From: Deinococcus detaillensis
GTDB taxonomy: Bacteria; Deinococcota; Deinococci; Deinococcales; Deinococcaceae
Direction of reading: 5' to 3'
Assembly: GCF_007280555.1 (NCBI RefSeq)
Contig: NZ_VKDB01000005.1
Coordinates: forward strand, 62,001 to 126,000
Length of the DNA: 64,000 bases
A program made the translations under genes and the position numbers. Below are positions 1 through 9,049 of the stretch, one piece after another. The notes beneath the pieces are model-generated. The model ran no database searches. It saw nothing but the letters and a program-made list of their open reading frames with translations, and was not told where the DNA came from. Each line of letters opens with the position of its first letter. The stretch's first letter is position 1.

Positions 1-309
1 CAAGCCCGGATCTTCCCATTCCACCTCAAAGAAAAAGGTGTGGGCGGCCTCGCCCATTTTGATGGTGTGGTGGTCTTGCGGCGTGGCAAAAAAAGGCACG
101 GCGGCGGGGCGGCTGATTTCCAGCGCGGCCTTGCCCTGTGACAGCAGATGCCGGTAGGCCAGTACGTCGGTAACGGATTGCCCGTTGACGCGCAGCAGTT
201 GGTCGCCGGGACGCACGCCCGCCCGCTCAGCGGCGCTGCCCGCTTCCACCGACTTGATCGGGGCGGGGAAAACTTCTTCGGACAGTTGGGGAAACAGTGT
301 GGCCGTCAA
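1..309 (-). CDS. PDZ / radical SAM DUF512-family protein, N-terminal fragment
   Basis: Only the first 103 codons lie in the window; the rest runs off the left edge. Reading leftward from a TTG start at 309, preceded by a GAGGAG Shine-Dalgarno, gives a PDZ-like segment (PIKSVEAGSAAERAGVRPGD, then LLRVNGQSVTDVLAYR) and the run FEVEWEDPGL. A PDZ domain followed by E-x-DPGL/DLGL is typical of the N-terminus of DUF512-family proteins, which continue into a radical SAM-like core. The biochemical role of that family is not established. A TAAACT box at 410-415 (minus strand) could be its promoter. The PDZ part is clear; the family call rests on the short tail after it. Confidence 0.7.
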   Translation of the reverse strand, partial: MTATLFPQLSEEVFPAPIKSVEAGSAAERAGVRPGDQLLRVNGQSVTDVLAYRHLLSQGKAALEISRPAAVPFFATPQDHHTIKMGEAAHTFFFEVEWEDPGL

Positions 310-508
310 ATCAAACTCCTCAGTTCAAACCCTTCTTGGGCGGGCCACCTCTGCCGCCGCGCCTACCAAAAGGCAACTCTCCATCAAGCGGGCTGACCCT
401 AAACGCGGCAGTTTAACAGAAATACCGGCCCAGTTTAGGAAGGCGGGGCACGGTTGCCGCTTCGGGGAGCCTTCAGCACCTTCTTGCCGCGCCGCGCCCC
501 AAAACCCA

Positions 509-1597
509 CTACAGCCCCACGCTCATCAAAAACCCCTGCACCAATCCCCCGGCTCCCACCAACCAGACCATCAACACCGCGCCCAGCAGCAGCGGCTTGG
601 CCCCGGCCTGACGGATGGCTCCGAAGTGGGTGGTCAGGCCCAGCGCGGCCATCGCCATGCTGAGCAGCAGAGTATCGAGGGTGATCAGGTTTTGCAGTAA
701 GCGTACCGGCAGCAGGTGGAGCGAGTTAAACAGCGCCACGCCGATGAAGGCGAAGGCAAACCAGGGAATGCTCAGCTTGACTTTCTCTGCACTGCCTTTT
801 TGTGCGCCGCGCTGATCGGTGCGGCCCGGCCCTGAGCGGCCCCAGAAGTACGACAGCAGCAGCAAAAACGGCGCGAGCAAGATGACCCGCAGCAGCTTGA
901 CCGTCACCGCCGCGTCGGCCACCTGCGGGCTGATGGCGCGGCCTGCGGCGACCACCTGCGCGACTTCGTGAACCGTCGAGCCGATGTAGACCCCGAAATG
1001 AAGTCCCGAAAACGGCCACCAGTGCCAGGCGTTCATCTGCGGATACAAAAAAATGCCGATGGTGCCGAAAATGACCACTGTGGCGACGGCCACCGCGACC
1101 TTCTCGGCCTGCGCCTTGACGACGGGTTCGGTGGCCATCACGGCGGCAGCGCCGCAGATGCTGCTGCCCGCGCCGATCAGAATGGCCGTCTGGGCATCGA
1201 GCCTCAGCCAGCGCGTACCCAGCCAGAACGCCAGAAAGAAGGTGCTGCTGAGCATCAGCAGATCGGCAAGCAGCCCGCCCAGACCCACGCCCAGAATCTG
1301 CTGAATGGTCAGGCGCAGACCATACAAGATGATGCCCAGCCGCAGCAGCGTGCCCTTGCTGAAGGTGACGCCCGACTGCGCGGTGGGAGCGAGGCGAGCG
1401 TAAAAAGTGTTACCCACCAAAATGCCAAGCACAATCGCCAGCGTTAAGCTGCTTAGGCCAAGCGAGCTGAGCCAGCCCTGCGTGTCCAGCCACAGCGCAC
1501 TGCCCGCCACCGCGCCGGAGAGCAGCAGGCCGGGCAGCAGTTGGACAAACTTGGACTGAACTTGGGAGGGTTGGTTTGGAACGGGAGCAGAAGACAT
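509..1597 (-). CDS. yeiH: YeiH/UPF0324-family putative sulfate exporter
   Basis: A 362-residue polytopic membrane protein with about ten hydrophobic segments. Family hallmarks are LSSLTLAIVLGILVGN near residue 50, the glycine-rich GAGSSICGAAAVMATEPVV segment and the GSTVHEVAQVVAAG segment. The family is annotated as putative sulfate exporters on weak experimental grounds. The ATG at 1597 follows a TAGCAT box by 6 nt with no Shine-Dalgarno, fitting a leaderless mRNA. It is divergent from a LysR regulator, the same arrangement as yeiH-yeiE in enterobacteria, so that regulator probably controls it. Family assignment is firm; the substrate is uncertain. Confidence 0.9.
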   Translation of the reverse strand: MSSAPVPNQPSQVQSKFVQLLPGLLLSGAVAGSALWLDTQGWLSSLGLSSLTLAIVLGILVGNTFYARLAPTAQSGVTFSKGTLLRLGIILYGLRLTIQQILGVGLGGLLADLLMLSSTFFLAFWLGTRWLRLDAQTAILIGAGSSICGAAAVMATEPVVKAQAEKVAVAVATVVIFGTIGIFLYPQMNAWHWWPFSGLHFGVYIGSTVHEVAQVVAAGRAISPQVADAAVTVKLLRVILLAPFLLLLSYFWGRSGPGRTDQRGAQKGSAEKVKLSIPWFAFAFIGVALFNSLHLLPVRLLQNLITLDTLLLSMAMAALGLTTHFGAIRQAGAKPLLLGAVLMVWLVGAGGLVQGFLMSVGL

Positions 1598-1603
1598 ACG
1601 TCC

Positions 1604-1609
1604 ATGCTA
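1604..1609 (-). promoter_or_regulatory. -10 element of yeiH (leaderless start)
   Basis: On the minus strand TAGCAT is followed by six bases (GGACGT) and then the yeiH ATG, so transcription would begin at or next to the start codon. No good -35 is visible, which may mean dependence on the divergent LysR activator. The yeiH-lysR gap (1598-1685) is AT-rich and should hold the LysR sites. Confidence 0.5.
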
Positions 1610-1685
1610 GATCCGGCAGTGTTATAAATCTAATTCATTCTTTGATCTGCGTTATCCATCATCTGAATGACTCTAAACTGGGCAA

Positions 1686-2603
1686 GTGGCAATTCAAGCG
1701 GACGGTCTGATTTGTTTTGCGGCGGTGGCCCGGCTCGGCAATGTGACGCGGGCCGCCGAGCAACTCAACCGCAGCCAACCGGCCCTCTCGGCTCAGTTGC
1801 GCGGCCTGCGGGAAGCGGTGGGCGAGCCGCTGTATGTCAGACGCCGCAGCGGCATCGAACTCACCGCAGCAGGCCGGGCGCTGCTGCCCTACGCGCTGAG
1901 CGCCGAGCGCGGTCTGCGTCAGGCACGGGAGTGGGCCGAGAAAGTGCATTCGGGGCAGTGGGGCCAGCTTTCGCTGCTGGCCAGCATGACCGCTGCGGAG
2001 TATTTTTTGCCCCAGCACCTCGCGCAGTTTTGCCGGGCGTTTCCGGAGGTGCAGGTCAAGGTCGAGGCCTGCAATTCGCAGCACGTCGAAGATCTGATGC
2101 TGTCCGGGCGGGGCGAACTGGGCATCGTCGAGGGCGAACTCTCGCGGCTCGACAGCGCCCTGAGCGCCCGCCCCCTGCTGGAAGACCGGCTGGTGCTGGT
2201 GATCTCGCCGCAGCACCCCTGGGCCGCCGGAACTCCCCAGTTGGCCGATCTGAGCCGCTGCCCACTGATTCAGCGCGAGCCGGGATCGGGGACGCGGGCC
2301 GTCACCGAACGCGCCTTTCAGCTTCTAGGGCTGGAGCGGCGCAGTGTGCTGGAAGCCAGCGGCACCCAGATTATCAAAGAACTGGTGATGCAGGGGGTGG
2401 GCGCGGCGTTTCTCTCGTCGCTGGCCGTTCAGCGCGAGGTCGGGGCGGGCCAACTGCTGATGCTGGAATTTCCCGAACTCTCGCTGCACCGTCCGCTAAC
2501 GCTGGTGACGCTGGAGGGTCAGCCGCTCAGCTTGCCCGCTCAGCAGTTTATCCGGTTGCTGACCGCAGCGCAGACGACGGCAGAGTCAAGCCGTGAGGCC
2601 TAG
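1686..2603 (+). CDS. LysR-family transcriptional regulator
   Basis: A 305-residue protein with an N-terminal winged helix-turn-helix (LICFAAVARLGNVTRAAEQL then LNRSQPALSAQLRGLREAVG, residues 7-48) and a C-terminal periplasmic-binding-like effector domain (about 90-295). The GTG at 1686 is the only upstream start in frame, because a TAA at 1674 closes the frame. It is divergent from yeiH, which suggests a YeiE-like local regulator of that transporter. The effector ligand cannot be read from sequence. The stop overlaps the convergent DinB gene by 4 bases. Confidence 0.92.
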   Translation: MAIQADGLICFAAVARLGNVTRAAEQLNRSQPALSAQLRGLREAVGEPLYVRRRSGIELTAAGRALLPYALSAERGLRQAREWAEKVHSGQWGQLSLLASMTAAEYFLPQHLAQFCRAFPEVQVKVEACNSQHVEDLMLSGRGELGIVEGELSRLDSALSARPLLEDRLVLVISPQHPWAAGTPQLADLSRCPLIQREPGSGTRAVTERAFQLLGLERRSVLEASGTQIIKELVMQGVGAAFLSSLAVQREVGAGQLLMLEFPELSLHRPLTLVTLEGQPLSLPAQQFIRLLTAAQTTAESSREA

Positions 2604-3094
2604 CTTCGGTTCTGCTGCCGGTAAAAGCCAATCAGGTCGGTATTGACCGCGCTGTGGCCGAGCTGGCGCAGCATCCCCACCACCTGACCCCGGTGATAAC
2701 TGGCGTGGTTGACGATGTGGCGCAGACTGTCGTCGACTCGGCTCACCATCGGCTCGCCCCCGAGATTGGTGTAGTGCAGAAGCTCCCCCGGCGGCAACGG
2801 GGCCACCAAAGCGTGACGCTCCCGCAAATGCGCCAGCCAGCGCGGCAACAACTCAGGCAGCGGCAGCAGTTCGCCGGGCGCTGGAAAGCCGGGCGGCGTC
2901 GCCCCTCTGAGCCGCGCCGTCCATATCAGCTCGGAGCCGTAGAGATGCGCCAGCGTGCCGCCGATGCCGCCGTGACTGCTGCCGAGGTCGCGGCCAAATT
3001 CTTCGGCGCTGAGCGGCGTCAGCGTCTGCACAGTGCGCTCGGTTGCCCAGGCGTGGTAATCGAGCAGGGTCAGGAGTTCGTCCACACAGTCCAT
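2600..3094 (-). CDS. DinB-family metal-binding protein
   Basis: A 164-residue four-helix protein of the DinB/YfiT superfamily. His residues are spaced as expected for the metal site: one in GGTLAHLYGSE and the C-terminal HIVNHASYHRGQV pair. The ATG at 3094 follows a GAGAGAG ribosome site; a GTG 15 bases upstream also fits the frame but has no such site. In characterised relatives the fold supports thiol-dependent transferases (bacillithiol or mycothiol S-transferases) and damage-induced proteins. The presence of bshB elsewhere in the window makes a bacillithiol-linked role plausible but unproven. Confidence 0.85.
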   Translation of the reverse strand: MDCVDELLTLLDYHAWATERTVQTLTPLSAEEFGRDLGSSHGGIGGTLAHLYGSELIWTARLRGATPPGFPAPGELLPLPELLPRWLAHLRERHALVAPLPPGELLHYTNLGGEPMVSRVDDSLRHIVNHASYHRGQVVGMLRQLGHSAVNTDLIGFYRQQNRS

Positions 3095-3319
3095 TTTGCG
3101 CTCTCTCACCAGCCGAAACCCACAAGCCGCCCGCAGTTACAAACGCCTGCACCTGTATCCTGTATCTTATTTTGCTTCGCGTTCAGACTTGCCTCAAGGT
3201 GAGATCAACGAACGCCCGAAAACGCGCACCCCAAAGATGTGTAAGGGTCAGGCGCACCATATCGGCGCACTTCCGGCATGACTCCGCTGGAACTGCGACA
3301 CCGCAAAGGAGAGTCAGTT

Positions 3320-4645
3320 ATGCATAAAGTCGCTATTGTAGGCCGCCCCAACGTGGGCAAGTCGAGTCTTTTCAACCGTCTGGTGGGCCGCCGCGAGGCC
3401 GTCGTGGCCGACTTCCCCGGCGTGACCCGTGACGCCAAAGAAGGCCTGATGATGTACCAGAACCACCGGATCATTTTGATCGATACCGGCGGACTGTGGA
3501 GTGGCGACGAGTGGGAACAGGCCATTCGTGAAAAAGCCGAGTGGGCCATGGAAGGCGCTCAGAGCGTGATTTTCGTGACCGACCCACGCGAGGGGCTGTC
3601 GGCTGCCGACTACGAGGTGGCCGATTGGCTGCGCAAGCTCGGCAAGCCGGTGATCGTGGCCGCCAACAAAATCGATTCGCCCAAGCACGAAACCTACCTC
3701 GCCGATCTGTGGGGCTTGGGCTTCGGCGATCCGGTGGCGCTCAGTGCCGAGCACGCACGCGGCCTAGACGACCTGCTCGACCGCGTGATGGAGCACATGC
3801 CCGAAGATACCGAAGACGTGCCGGACATCGCGCCGATTCGCATTTCGTTTATCGGGCGGCCCAACGTGGGCAAGTCCAGCTTGCTCAATGCCCTGACCGG
3901 CACCGAGCGCGTCATCGTGGCCGATCAGCCCGGCACCACCCGCGACAGCGTGGACGTGGAATGGGATTACTCGGGTCAGCGCTTCGTGCTGGTCGACACG
4001 GCGGGTATTCGCAAGCGGCCCGACACCAGCATCGAGGAATACGCCATTGAGCGCTCCAAGACCGCCATCGAGCGCAGCGACGTGATCTGGTTGGTGGTCA
4101 ACGCCAGCGAGATCGGCGATCACGAACTCAAGCTCGCCAACCTCTCGTATGAGAGCGGCAAGCCCGTCATTGTGGTGGTCAACAAGTGGGATCTGGTGCC
4201 CGACGAAGAACTCAAACGCACCGAGCGCGAACTCAACGAAAAGCTCCACCACATCGCCTACGCGCCCCGCGTCTATACCTCGGCCATCAACGATTACGGC
4301 ATCCACGACATGCTGGCCGAAGCCATGAAACTCTATGAAAAGTGGCAAAGCCGCGTGCCGACCAGCGAACTCAACAGGTGGCTGGGTATCTGGACGATGA
4401 AACAGCGGATGCCCAACTTCCACGGCAAGTCGCTGCGGATGTACTTTATGACGCAGGTGGAAACCGCGCCGCCAACTTTTGCGGTCTTTTGCAACCGCGC
4501 CGATTTCGTGACGCGGGCTTACGAGGGCTTTTTGATGAACCGTATCCGCGAGGATCTGGGGATGGCGGGCGTGCCGGTGCGCCTGAAATGGAAAGAGAAA
4601 GGGCCATACAAGAAAGGCAAGAAGGGCGGAGACGACGAAGAGTAA
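3320..4645 (+). CDS. der: Ribosome-biogenesis GTPase Der (EngA)
   Basis: A 441-residue protein with two tandem G domains, each with a GRPNVGKSS P-loop (near residues 8 and 183), DTGG and DTAG switch-II motifs and NKID and NKWD specificity motifs, followed by the C-terminal KH-like domain and a lysine-rich tail. Der assists 50S subunit maturation and is normally essential. The ATG at 3320 was chosen because AAAGGAGA lies just upstream; an in-frame start at 3278 has no such site. Length and order match the family. Confidence 0.98.
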   Translation: MHKVAIVGRPNVGKSSLFNRLVGRREAVVADFPGVTRDAKEGLMMYQNHRIILIDTGGLWSGDEWEQAIREKAEWAMEGAQSVIFVTDPREGLSAADYEVADWLRKLGKPVIVAANKIDSPKHETYLADLWGLGFGDPVALSAEHARGLDDLLDRVMEHMPEDTEDVPDIAPIRISFIGRPNVGKSSLLNALTGTERVIVADQPGTTRDSVDVEWDYSGQRFVLVDTAGIRKRPDTSIEEYAIERSKTAIERSDVIWLVVNASEIGDHELKLANLSYESGKPVIVVVNKWDLVPDEELKRTERELNEKLHHIAYAPRVYTSAINDYGIHDMLAEAMKLYEKWQSRVPTSELNRWLGIWTMKQRMPNFHGKSLRMYFMTQVETAPPTFAVFCNRADFVTRAYEGFLMNRIREDLGMAGVPVRLKWKEKGPYKKGKKGGDDEE

Positions 4646-4705
4646 TCTGCCGCAGCGGGCCGCAAGTTTCATGCTGACCTGAACTCTGCCTTCCATTCTT
4701 CGTGC

Positions 4706-5191
4706 ATGACTTCATCTTCATTTCGCAAGTCGGCTTTGCTGACCGCGACCCTCGTTTTGGCTGTCGGCCCGCTCAGCACTGGCCACGCCCTTCTCGACAA
4801 AACCCGCTTCGTGGCCCACCTCGGCGCGGCCTATTTTGCCTTTCACCACTGGGTTTGGGCACCCTACCGCAGTGGGCAGTTCGCGGCGGGCGCGGCGGGG
4901 CGCACCGTCAAACTGGTCAAGGGGGGCGCGGCCCTGTTGTTTGCCGCTCACGAACTCAATGTCGCTGAGAAGGTCGCCCACAACAGCAACTCTCCTCTCC
5001 TCAAAAAGATGGACGGCGAGCTGACCAAGCTTCAGGCTTCATTCAGCAACATCGGCAGCGACCTCAAACAGGGCAAGTTCAACGAAGCGGACTTGCAAAG
5101 CCTCAATGACCAGACCCAGCAAGTCAGCAGCGCCTCGGCAGCGAACGGACAGACCATTAGAGACATTGCCGCGCCGATTCCGGGGTTGTAA
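4706..5191 (+). CDS. Conserved hypothetical exported protein
   Basis: A 161-residue protein not recognised as a named family. The first 28 residues form a signal peptide (RKSALLTATLVLAVGPLSTG, then HA before the mature part). The mature part starts with an aromatic segment (FAHH-like AYFAFHHWVWAPYRSG), then an Ala/Gly-rich amphipathic stretch, then a polar helix (LLKKMDGELTKLQASFSNIG) likely to pack as a coil. It is a single gene ending in a strong terminator, so probably monocistronic. Codon use matches the neighbours. The function is unknown. Confidence 0.75.
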   Translation: MTSSSFRKSALLTATLVLAVGPLSTGHALLDKTRFVAHLGAAYFAFHHWVWAPYRSGQFAAGAAGRTVKLVKGGAALLFAAHELNVAEKVAHNSNSPLLKKMDGELTKLQASFSNIGSDLKQGKFNEADLQSLNDQTQQVSSASAANGQTIRDIAAPIPGL

Positions 5192-5505
5192 ACCGCTTCA
5201 CCGCTTTAACCGAATAGACGCTCAGAACAAGCCATGCTGCCCTCAGCATTGGCTTTTTTGATTGTGGCTGGGTCGGCGTCCAGTTTCTGGCTCCCACACA
5301 CCACAAACAGGGTCGTTCGGGGCCAGCCGAGTGACGGCGCACCTTCGCCCACCGAACTTGCGCCGCTTACAACTAGCCTGTCCAATTCTCAGCGGCAACC
5401 CTGCCTCCGAGTGAGCGTTAGGAGGTTTAAAGACCCTGATACTTTTCAGCTGAGTTTGCCTCGAGCTGTTCCGCACTCTCCAGAGAAGTGAGCGCCGCCC
5501 AAACC
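5192..5505. other. Gene-free stretch
   Basis: Apart from the terminator at 5230-5259 nothing functional was recognised. The open frames here are short, proline- and serine-rich and lack plausible start signals. It separates convergent transcription units. Confidence 0.5.
5230..5259 (+). terminator. Rho-independent terminator
   Basis: AGCCATGCTG at 5230-5239, loop CCCT, then CAGCATTGGCT at 5244-5254 running into six T. The stem is perfect apart from a one-base bulge. It closes the small exported-protein gene. Confidence 0.8.
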
Positions 5506-6768
5506 TTAAAGCCGACTCGCAGGCGCGGGCCCGCCCTCGGCCTGGTCTTTGCCTCTGCCCAAATACCGCGCCAAAAAAGCGTCCATGCCGATGATGCTCA
5601 GGCGAGCGCTGTTCGCTTCTTCTTGCGTGCCGTAGGCGCGGCGCAGCCAGTTGGCCCAGCGGGTCAGGCGCTGGGCCTCCGCAGACGGCAAGTCGTAGGT
5701 TTCGAAGCCGAACATGGCGGCCAGCGAGGTCAATGTGCCAAGCGTGTAAATGCCCTGCGCGTCTTTCCAATCGGGGCGGCGCGTAATTTCGTCAGCCAGC
5801 CAGGGCAAATCCCACGCCGTCGCCCGCCGCATCCCACGTTTGACGCCGAAATCCACCATATGATCGCTGCGGACGTGCAAGTCCAGCACTTTTGCGCCCT
5901 TTTCGATGACCTGACCCGTTCTCAAGGTAATGGGCCCGAACGGGAGGCGTGTCACCCCCACCCGAAAAGCGTTGTCGGCCCGCTGAGTCACCGGCTCGAT
6001 GTGGCTGAGACGGTCAAAAATCAAATCGGTGATGCCAGAGATGCGGCGAAGCAACCCGGCGCGGCCCAGCGGCGCGAGGCCCGGTAAAGTGGACAAGGGG
6101 TGAAAGGTGTAGCCACGCGCCTGCAACTCGCTGAGCAACGCCGGCAACGCCACCACCGTCTTGGCCGCGCCGGGGCCAGCGTCGTGCATCACAGTGACCG
6201 CGCCGGGACGTGAGCGCGACAACACCCGCCCGCGCACCGCCTGCGCCGAAAAGTCAGGGTGCCAATCGCGGGACTCCACGCTCCAATGTGCGCCGGTGAG
6301 CCCAGCCCAGCGCTGACCCAGCACCGTGGCGAGGGTATAAGCGCCGTGCGGTGGGCGGTGGTAACGCACCGGATGGCCCAGCACCTTTGAGAGCCGCGCC
6401 GCGCCGCGCCGGGGTTCCAGAAGCGCTCCCCAAGGACTCCGCAGCCAAGTGTGGCGGTGCTTGACGGCGTGCAGTTCGACTTGGTGACCTGCCGAGAGCA
6501 TTCGGGCGATCAAATCGGGGTGGGCTTCGGCCTTGTCCACCACCACAAAAAAAGTAGCGCGTGCGCCGACTGCCGCCAGCGCGTTCAGCACAGCGGGGGT
6601 GGTACTAGGGTCGGGGCCGTCGTCGAAAGTCAGGGCGAGGTCGTAATGGCTGCGGCGTCCCTCCCTGACCAACCCGAGGCCCACAACCTGCACCAGCAGA
6701 TAAGGCAGGCCGTAATAAGCCGCCAAACCCGCCGCGCCGCCGAGAATAGCCCGCGTGCGGCGCTTCAC
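5506..6768 (-). CDS. Polysaccharide deacetylase (NodB-like) with extra C-terminal domain
   Basis: A 420-residue protein. Residues 10-35 form a membrane anchor, and 44-260 are a NodB-type carbohydrate esterase 4 domain with LALTFDDGP (catalytic and metal Asp 49 and 50), the HAVKH metal motif (His100, His104), RPPHGAYT and VTVMHDAGP. About 150 further residues follow and resemble the YkoP-like domain found behind some Bacillus deacetylases (tentative). The GTG at 6768 overlaps the stop of the preceding glycosyltransferase (GTGA); an open extension to 6930 only duplicates coding sequence. It is the last gene of a four-gene operon and probably trims acetyl groups from a surface glycan or glycolipid. 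Confidence 0.88.
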   Translation of the reverse strand: MKRRTRAILGGAAGLAAYYGLPYLLVQVVGLGLVREGRRSHYDLALTFDDGPDPSTTPAVLNALAAVGARATFFVVVDKAEAHPDLIARMLSAGHQVELHAVKHRHTWLRSPWGALLEPRRGAARLSKVLGHPVRYHRPPHGAYTLATVLGQRWAGLTGAHWSVESRDWHPDFSAQAVRGRVLSRSRPGAVTVMHDAGPGAAKTVVALPALLSELQARGYTFHPLSTLPGLAPLGRAGLLRRISGITDLIFDRLSHIEPVTQRADNAFRVGVTRLPFGPITLRTGQVIEKGAKVLDLHVRSDHMVDFGVKRGMRRATAWDLPWLADEITRRPDWKDAQGIYTLGTLTSLAAMFGFETYDLPSAEAQRLTRWANWLRRAYGTQEEANSARLSIIGMDAFLARYLGRGKDQAEGGPAPASRL

Positions 6769-7889
6769 CGTTTCTGGCGCTCCGCGAACGCCGTAAGAAT
6801 GGCCTGCGCTGCGCGGTCGGCGGCGTCGGGCACGCTGAGGCGCAAAGCTCCGGCACTCAGGCGGGCGTGTTCGGTACTCTCCAAAGCGCGTATCACGGCG
6901 GGGCGCACTTCGGCCAAGCTCTTGCACCACATCGCCGCGTCTCCGCGCACCAAGTAATCGGCGTTGTACTCTTCTTGTCCGGGAATCGGATCGTAAATAA
7001 TCATCGGCACGCCCAGTGTGGTCGCCTCGGCCACCGTCAGCCCTCCAGCTTTGCCCACCACCAAGTCGGAAGCGGCCAGCAGTTCGGCAAAGGCGTTGGT
7101 AAAGCCCAGCCGGTAGACGCTGGCTTGGCCACGCTGCTCCACAGCCACCTCACCGCTTGCGCCGTTGCCGCCCAGCACCAGCACCTGCACGGGCCGACCC
7201 AGCAAGCCAAGCTGAGAGATGACTTTTTCTAAGCTGCGGTAAGTGGCCTGCCCACCGCCCGACATCAGCAGTAGCGGCACGTCCGGCTTGAGGCCGTGCT
7301 TGAGGCGCAGGGCGGTCTGGTCTGCGCCGATCAGTTCGCGGTAACGCGGGTGAATCGGAATACCCGTGACCACCACCCGCTCTTCAGGAATGCCGCGCTC
7401 GACCATCTGACGCCCAGTTTCAGCGGTCGGCACCAGCAGCAAATCGGCCTCGGGCCGCACCCAGTGCTGATGCACCCGGTAATCCGTGACCACCAGCACA
7501 TTCAGGAAGTCAAAGCCCTCGCGCTCACGCAGGTGCCCCGCCACCGCCGCCGGAGTCGGGTAGGAGCTGACGACCACCTCTGGCTGGTAACTTTGCAACT
7601 CGCGCCGGAGCCCCTCTCGGCCCATCCATTTGTAGGTGTCGCGGATGGTTTTCGGCTCCGTTTCTCGGTCGGTGAAGCGGTAATACCAGCGGTAGCTCTC
7701 GGGGCTGTGGCGCAGCCAAGCCAGGTAAGTGCCCAGCACGATCTGGCGCTCATAACCACGCAGGTGACGCAAAAAGTCGGTTTGGCGGGCTTCGGTGCTG
7801 GGCAGCAGGGTACGCAGCGCCTCGCCCACCGCCGCGTTGGCTTGGTGGTGGCCGCTGCCAAACGAGGCCGAGAGAATCAGCGCCCGCAT
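6765..7889 (-). CDS. MGDG-synthase-type glycosyltransferase (diacylglycerol glycosyltransferase family)
   Basis: A 374-residue GT28-fold enzyme. The N-terminal MGDG-synthase domain begins MRALILSASFGSGHHQAN, and the C-terminal nucleotide-sugar half carries VVGKAGGLTVAEATTLG and PGQEEYNADYL. Relatives such as UgtP transfer glucose or galactose to diacylglycerol. The ATG at 7889 lies 5 bases after the permease stop; a longer in-frame start would overlap that gene. Gene order (fabZ, LptF/G-like permease, this gene, deacetylase) points to a glycolipid made, modified and moved in the envelope. The sugar and the acceptor are not deducible. Confidence 0.88.
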   Translation of the reverse strand: MRALILSASFGSGHHQANAAVGEALRTLLPSTEARQTDFLRHLRGYERQIVLGTYLAWLRHSPESYRWYYRFTDRETEPKTIRDTYKWMGREGLRRELQSYQPEVVVSSYPTPAAVAGHLREREGFDFLNVLVVTDYRVHQHWVRPEADLLLVPTAETGRQMVERGIPEERVVVTGIPIHPRYRELIGADQTALRLKHGLKPDVPLLLMSGGGQATYRSLEKVISQLGLLGRPVQVLVLGGNGASGEVAVEQRGQASVYRLGFTNAFAELLAASDLVVGKAGGLTVAEATTLGVPMIIYDPIPGQEEYNADYLVRGDAAMWCKSLAEVRPAVIRALESTEHARLSAGALRLSVPDAADRAAQAILTAFAERQKR

Positions 7890-7894
7890 CGCCG

Positions 7895-9046
7895 TCAGGC
7901 CCGTCTCAGGAGCCACAGGCCCGTGAAAAAGAAGATTATATTGGCCAGCCACGCGCCCACTTCGCTCAGCGCCGCGCTCTGGCCCGCAACGGTCAGGCCC
8001 ACGAAAAACAGCAGGTAATACACCACCGAAATCAGCAGGGCGCTGCCGAGCGCCACGCCCAAACTGCGCCCGAAGCGCAGGGCAAACGGCAAAGCCACCA
8101 GCGCCAGCACCAAGTTGCCGAACGGCAGCGACAATTTGCGGTTGAGGGTCAGGCGGGCAGCGTCGCGCTCGGTCTGCGGCACATTCGGGGCGGTGAGCTG
8201 GGTGATGAGCTGCGGCCAGCCTGCCGAGTCCGCGCCAATGGCGTCGGCGTATTTGGCCAGCGTCTCGGCCCGTGACAGGCCAGTGTCAATAATCAGCGGC
8301 GCGTTGGGATCGCTCGGGGCCGTCACGCCCAGCGGAAAGATAGTCTGCACCGCTTCCCGAAAAGCGGCTGGATCGGTGTCAGGAATCTGGCCCAGCGCCT
8401 GCACGCCCGCATAGTTGGCGGTGTAGAGCTGGTACTTGTTGAGCTTGATTTCATTGCCGGTGAATGTCCCGCTTTCGGCAAAAATGAGGGTGGCCTGCTG
8501 GGGCTTGCTGGCGTCTGCGCCCCACTGCTCAATCCGCACACCGTTCATGAGCTGGGTTTTGGTGTCGTAACTGGTCAGACTCAGCAGTAATCCCTTGCCC
8601 AAGTCCACCGTTTTGCCGCTGAGGGTGCTGAGGCCCGCGCTGGTCAGCACATCCCAGTAAAGGCTGCGGGTGGCGACATTAGCCGCCGGAGCCGCCCACA
8701 GCGAAAGCCACACCGATAAAGCCGTGACCAGCAGCGCCAAAATAGCCGCGGGACGCGCCAGGCGGCCCAGCGAAATGCCGCCGGACTGCACCGCCACCAG
8801 TTCGCGCTCGGTGGCCATCCGGCCAAAGGCCACCACCACCATCAGCACGACGGCCATCGGAAAAATTTTGACCAGGGTGTCGGGGACTTGATACGCGATC
8901 CAGCGCACGATCAGCGCGATCGGCGCACCGACGATAAACTGCGAGCTGATAAAAAAGTAACCGAAGCTCAGCACGGCGGTAAACATCAACGTTCCGGCGA
9001 TGAGCGGCGGCAAGAGTTCGCGGGTGACGTAACGGGTCAGGCGCAT
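7895..9046 (-). CDS. LptF/LptG-family permease
   Basis: A 383-residue YjgP/YjgQ-family protein: three N-terminal transmembrane helices in the first 130 residues, a central soluble beta domain (about 130-290, jellyroll in the family), and three C-terminal helices. In Gram-negative bacteria these proteins pair with LptB2 to extract lipopolysaccharide. Only one copy is seen here and no lptB-like ATPase is adjacent. In a Deinococcus-type envelope, which lacks lipopolysaccharide, it may move a different glycolipid. It starts 3 bases after the fabZ stop, so is translationally coupled. Confidence 0.9.
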   Translation of the reverse strand: MRLTRYVTRELLPPLIAGTLMFTAVLSFGYFFISSQFIVGAPIALIVRWIAYQVPDTLVKIFPMAVVLMVVVAFGRMATERELVAVQSGGISLGRLARPAAILALLVTALSVWLSLWAAPAANVATRSLYWDVLTSAGLSTLSGKTVDLGKGLLLSLTSYDTKTQLMNGVRIEQWGADASKPQQATLIFAESGTFTGNEIKLNKYQLYTANYAGVQALGQIPDTDPAAFREAVQTIFPLGVTAPSDPNAPLIIDTGLSRAETLAKYADAIGADSAGWPQLITQLTAPNVPQTERDAARLTLNRKLSLPFGNLVLALVALPFALRFGRSLGVALGSALLISVVYYLLFFVGLTVAGQSAALSEVGAWLANIIFFFTGLWLLRRA

Positions 9047-9049
9047 TGC

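Noticed and set aside
1667..2596. 309-residue alternate frame over the LysR gene
   Set aside because: It reads in a different frame from a clear LysR protein and yields an Arg/Ala-rich antisense-like sequence.
5234..5491. 85-residue plus-strand frame
   Set aside because: It starts inside a terminator hairpin, is Ser/Pro-rich and has no ribosome site or recognisable domain.
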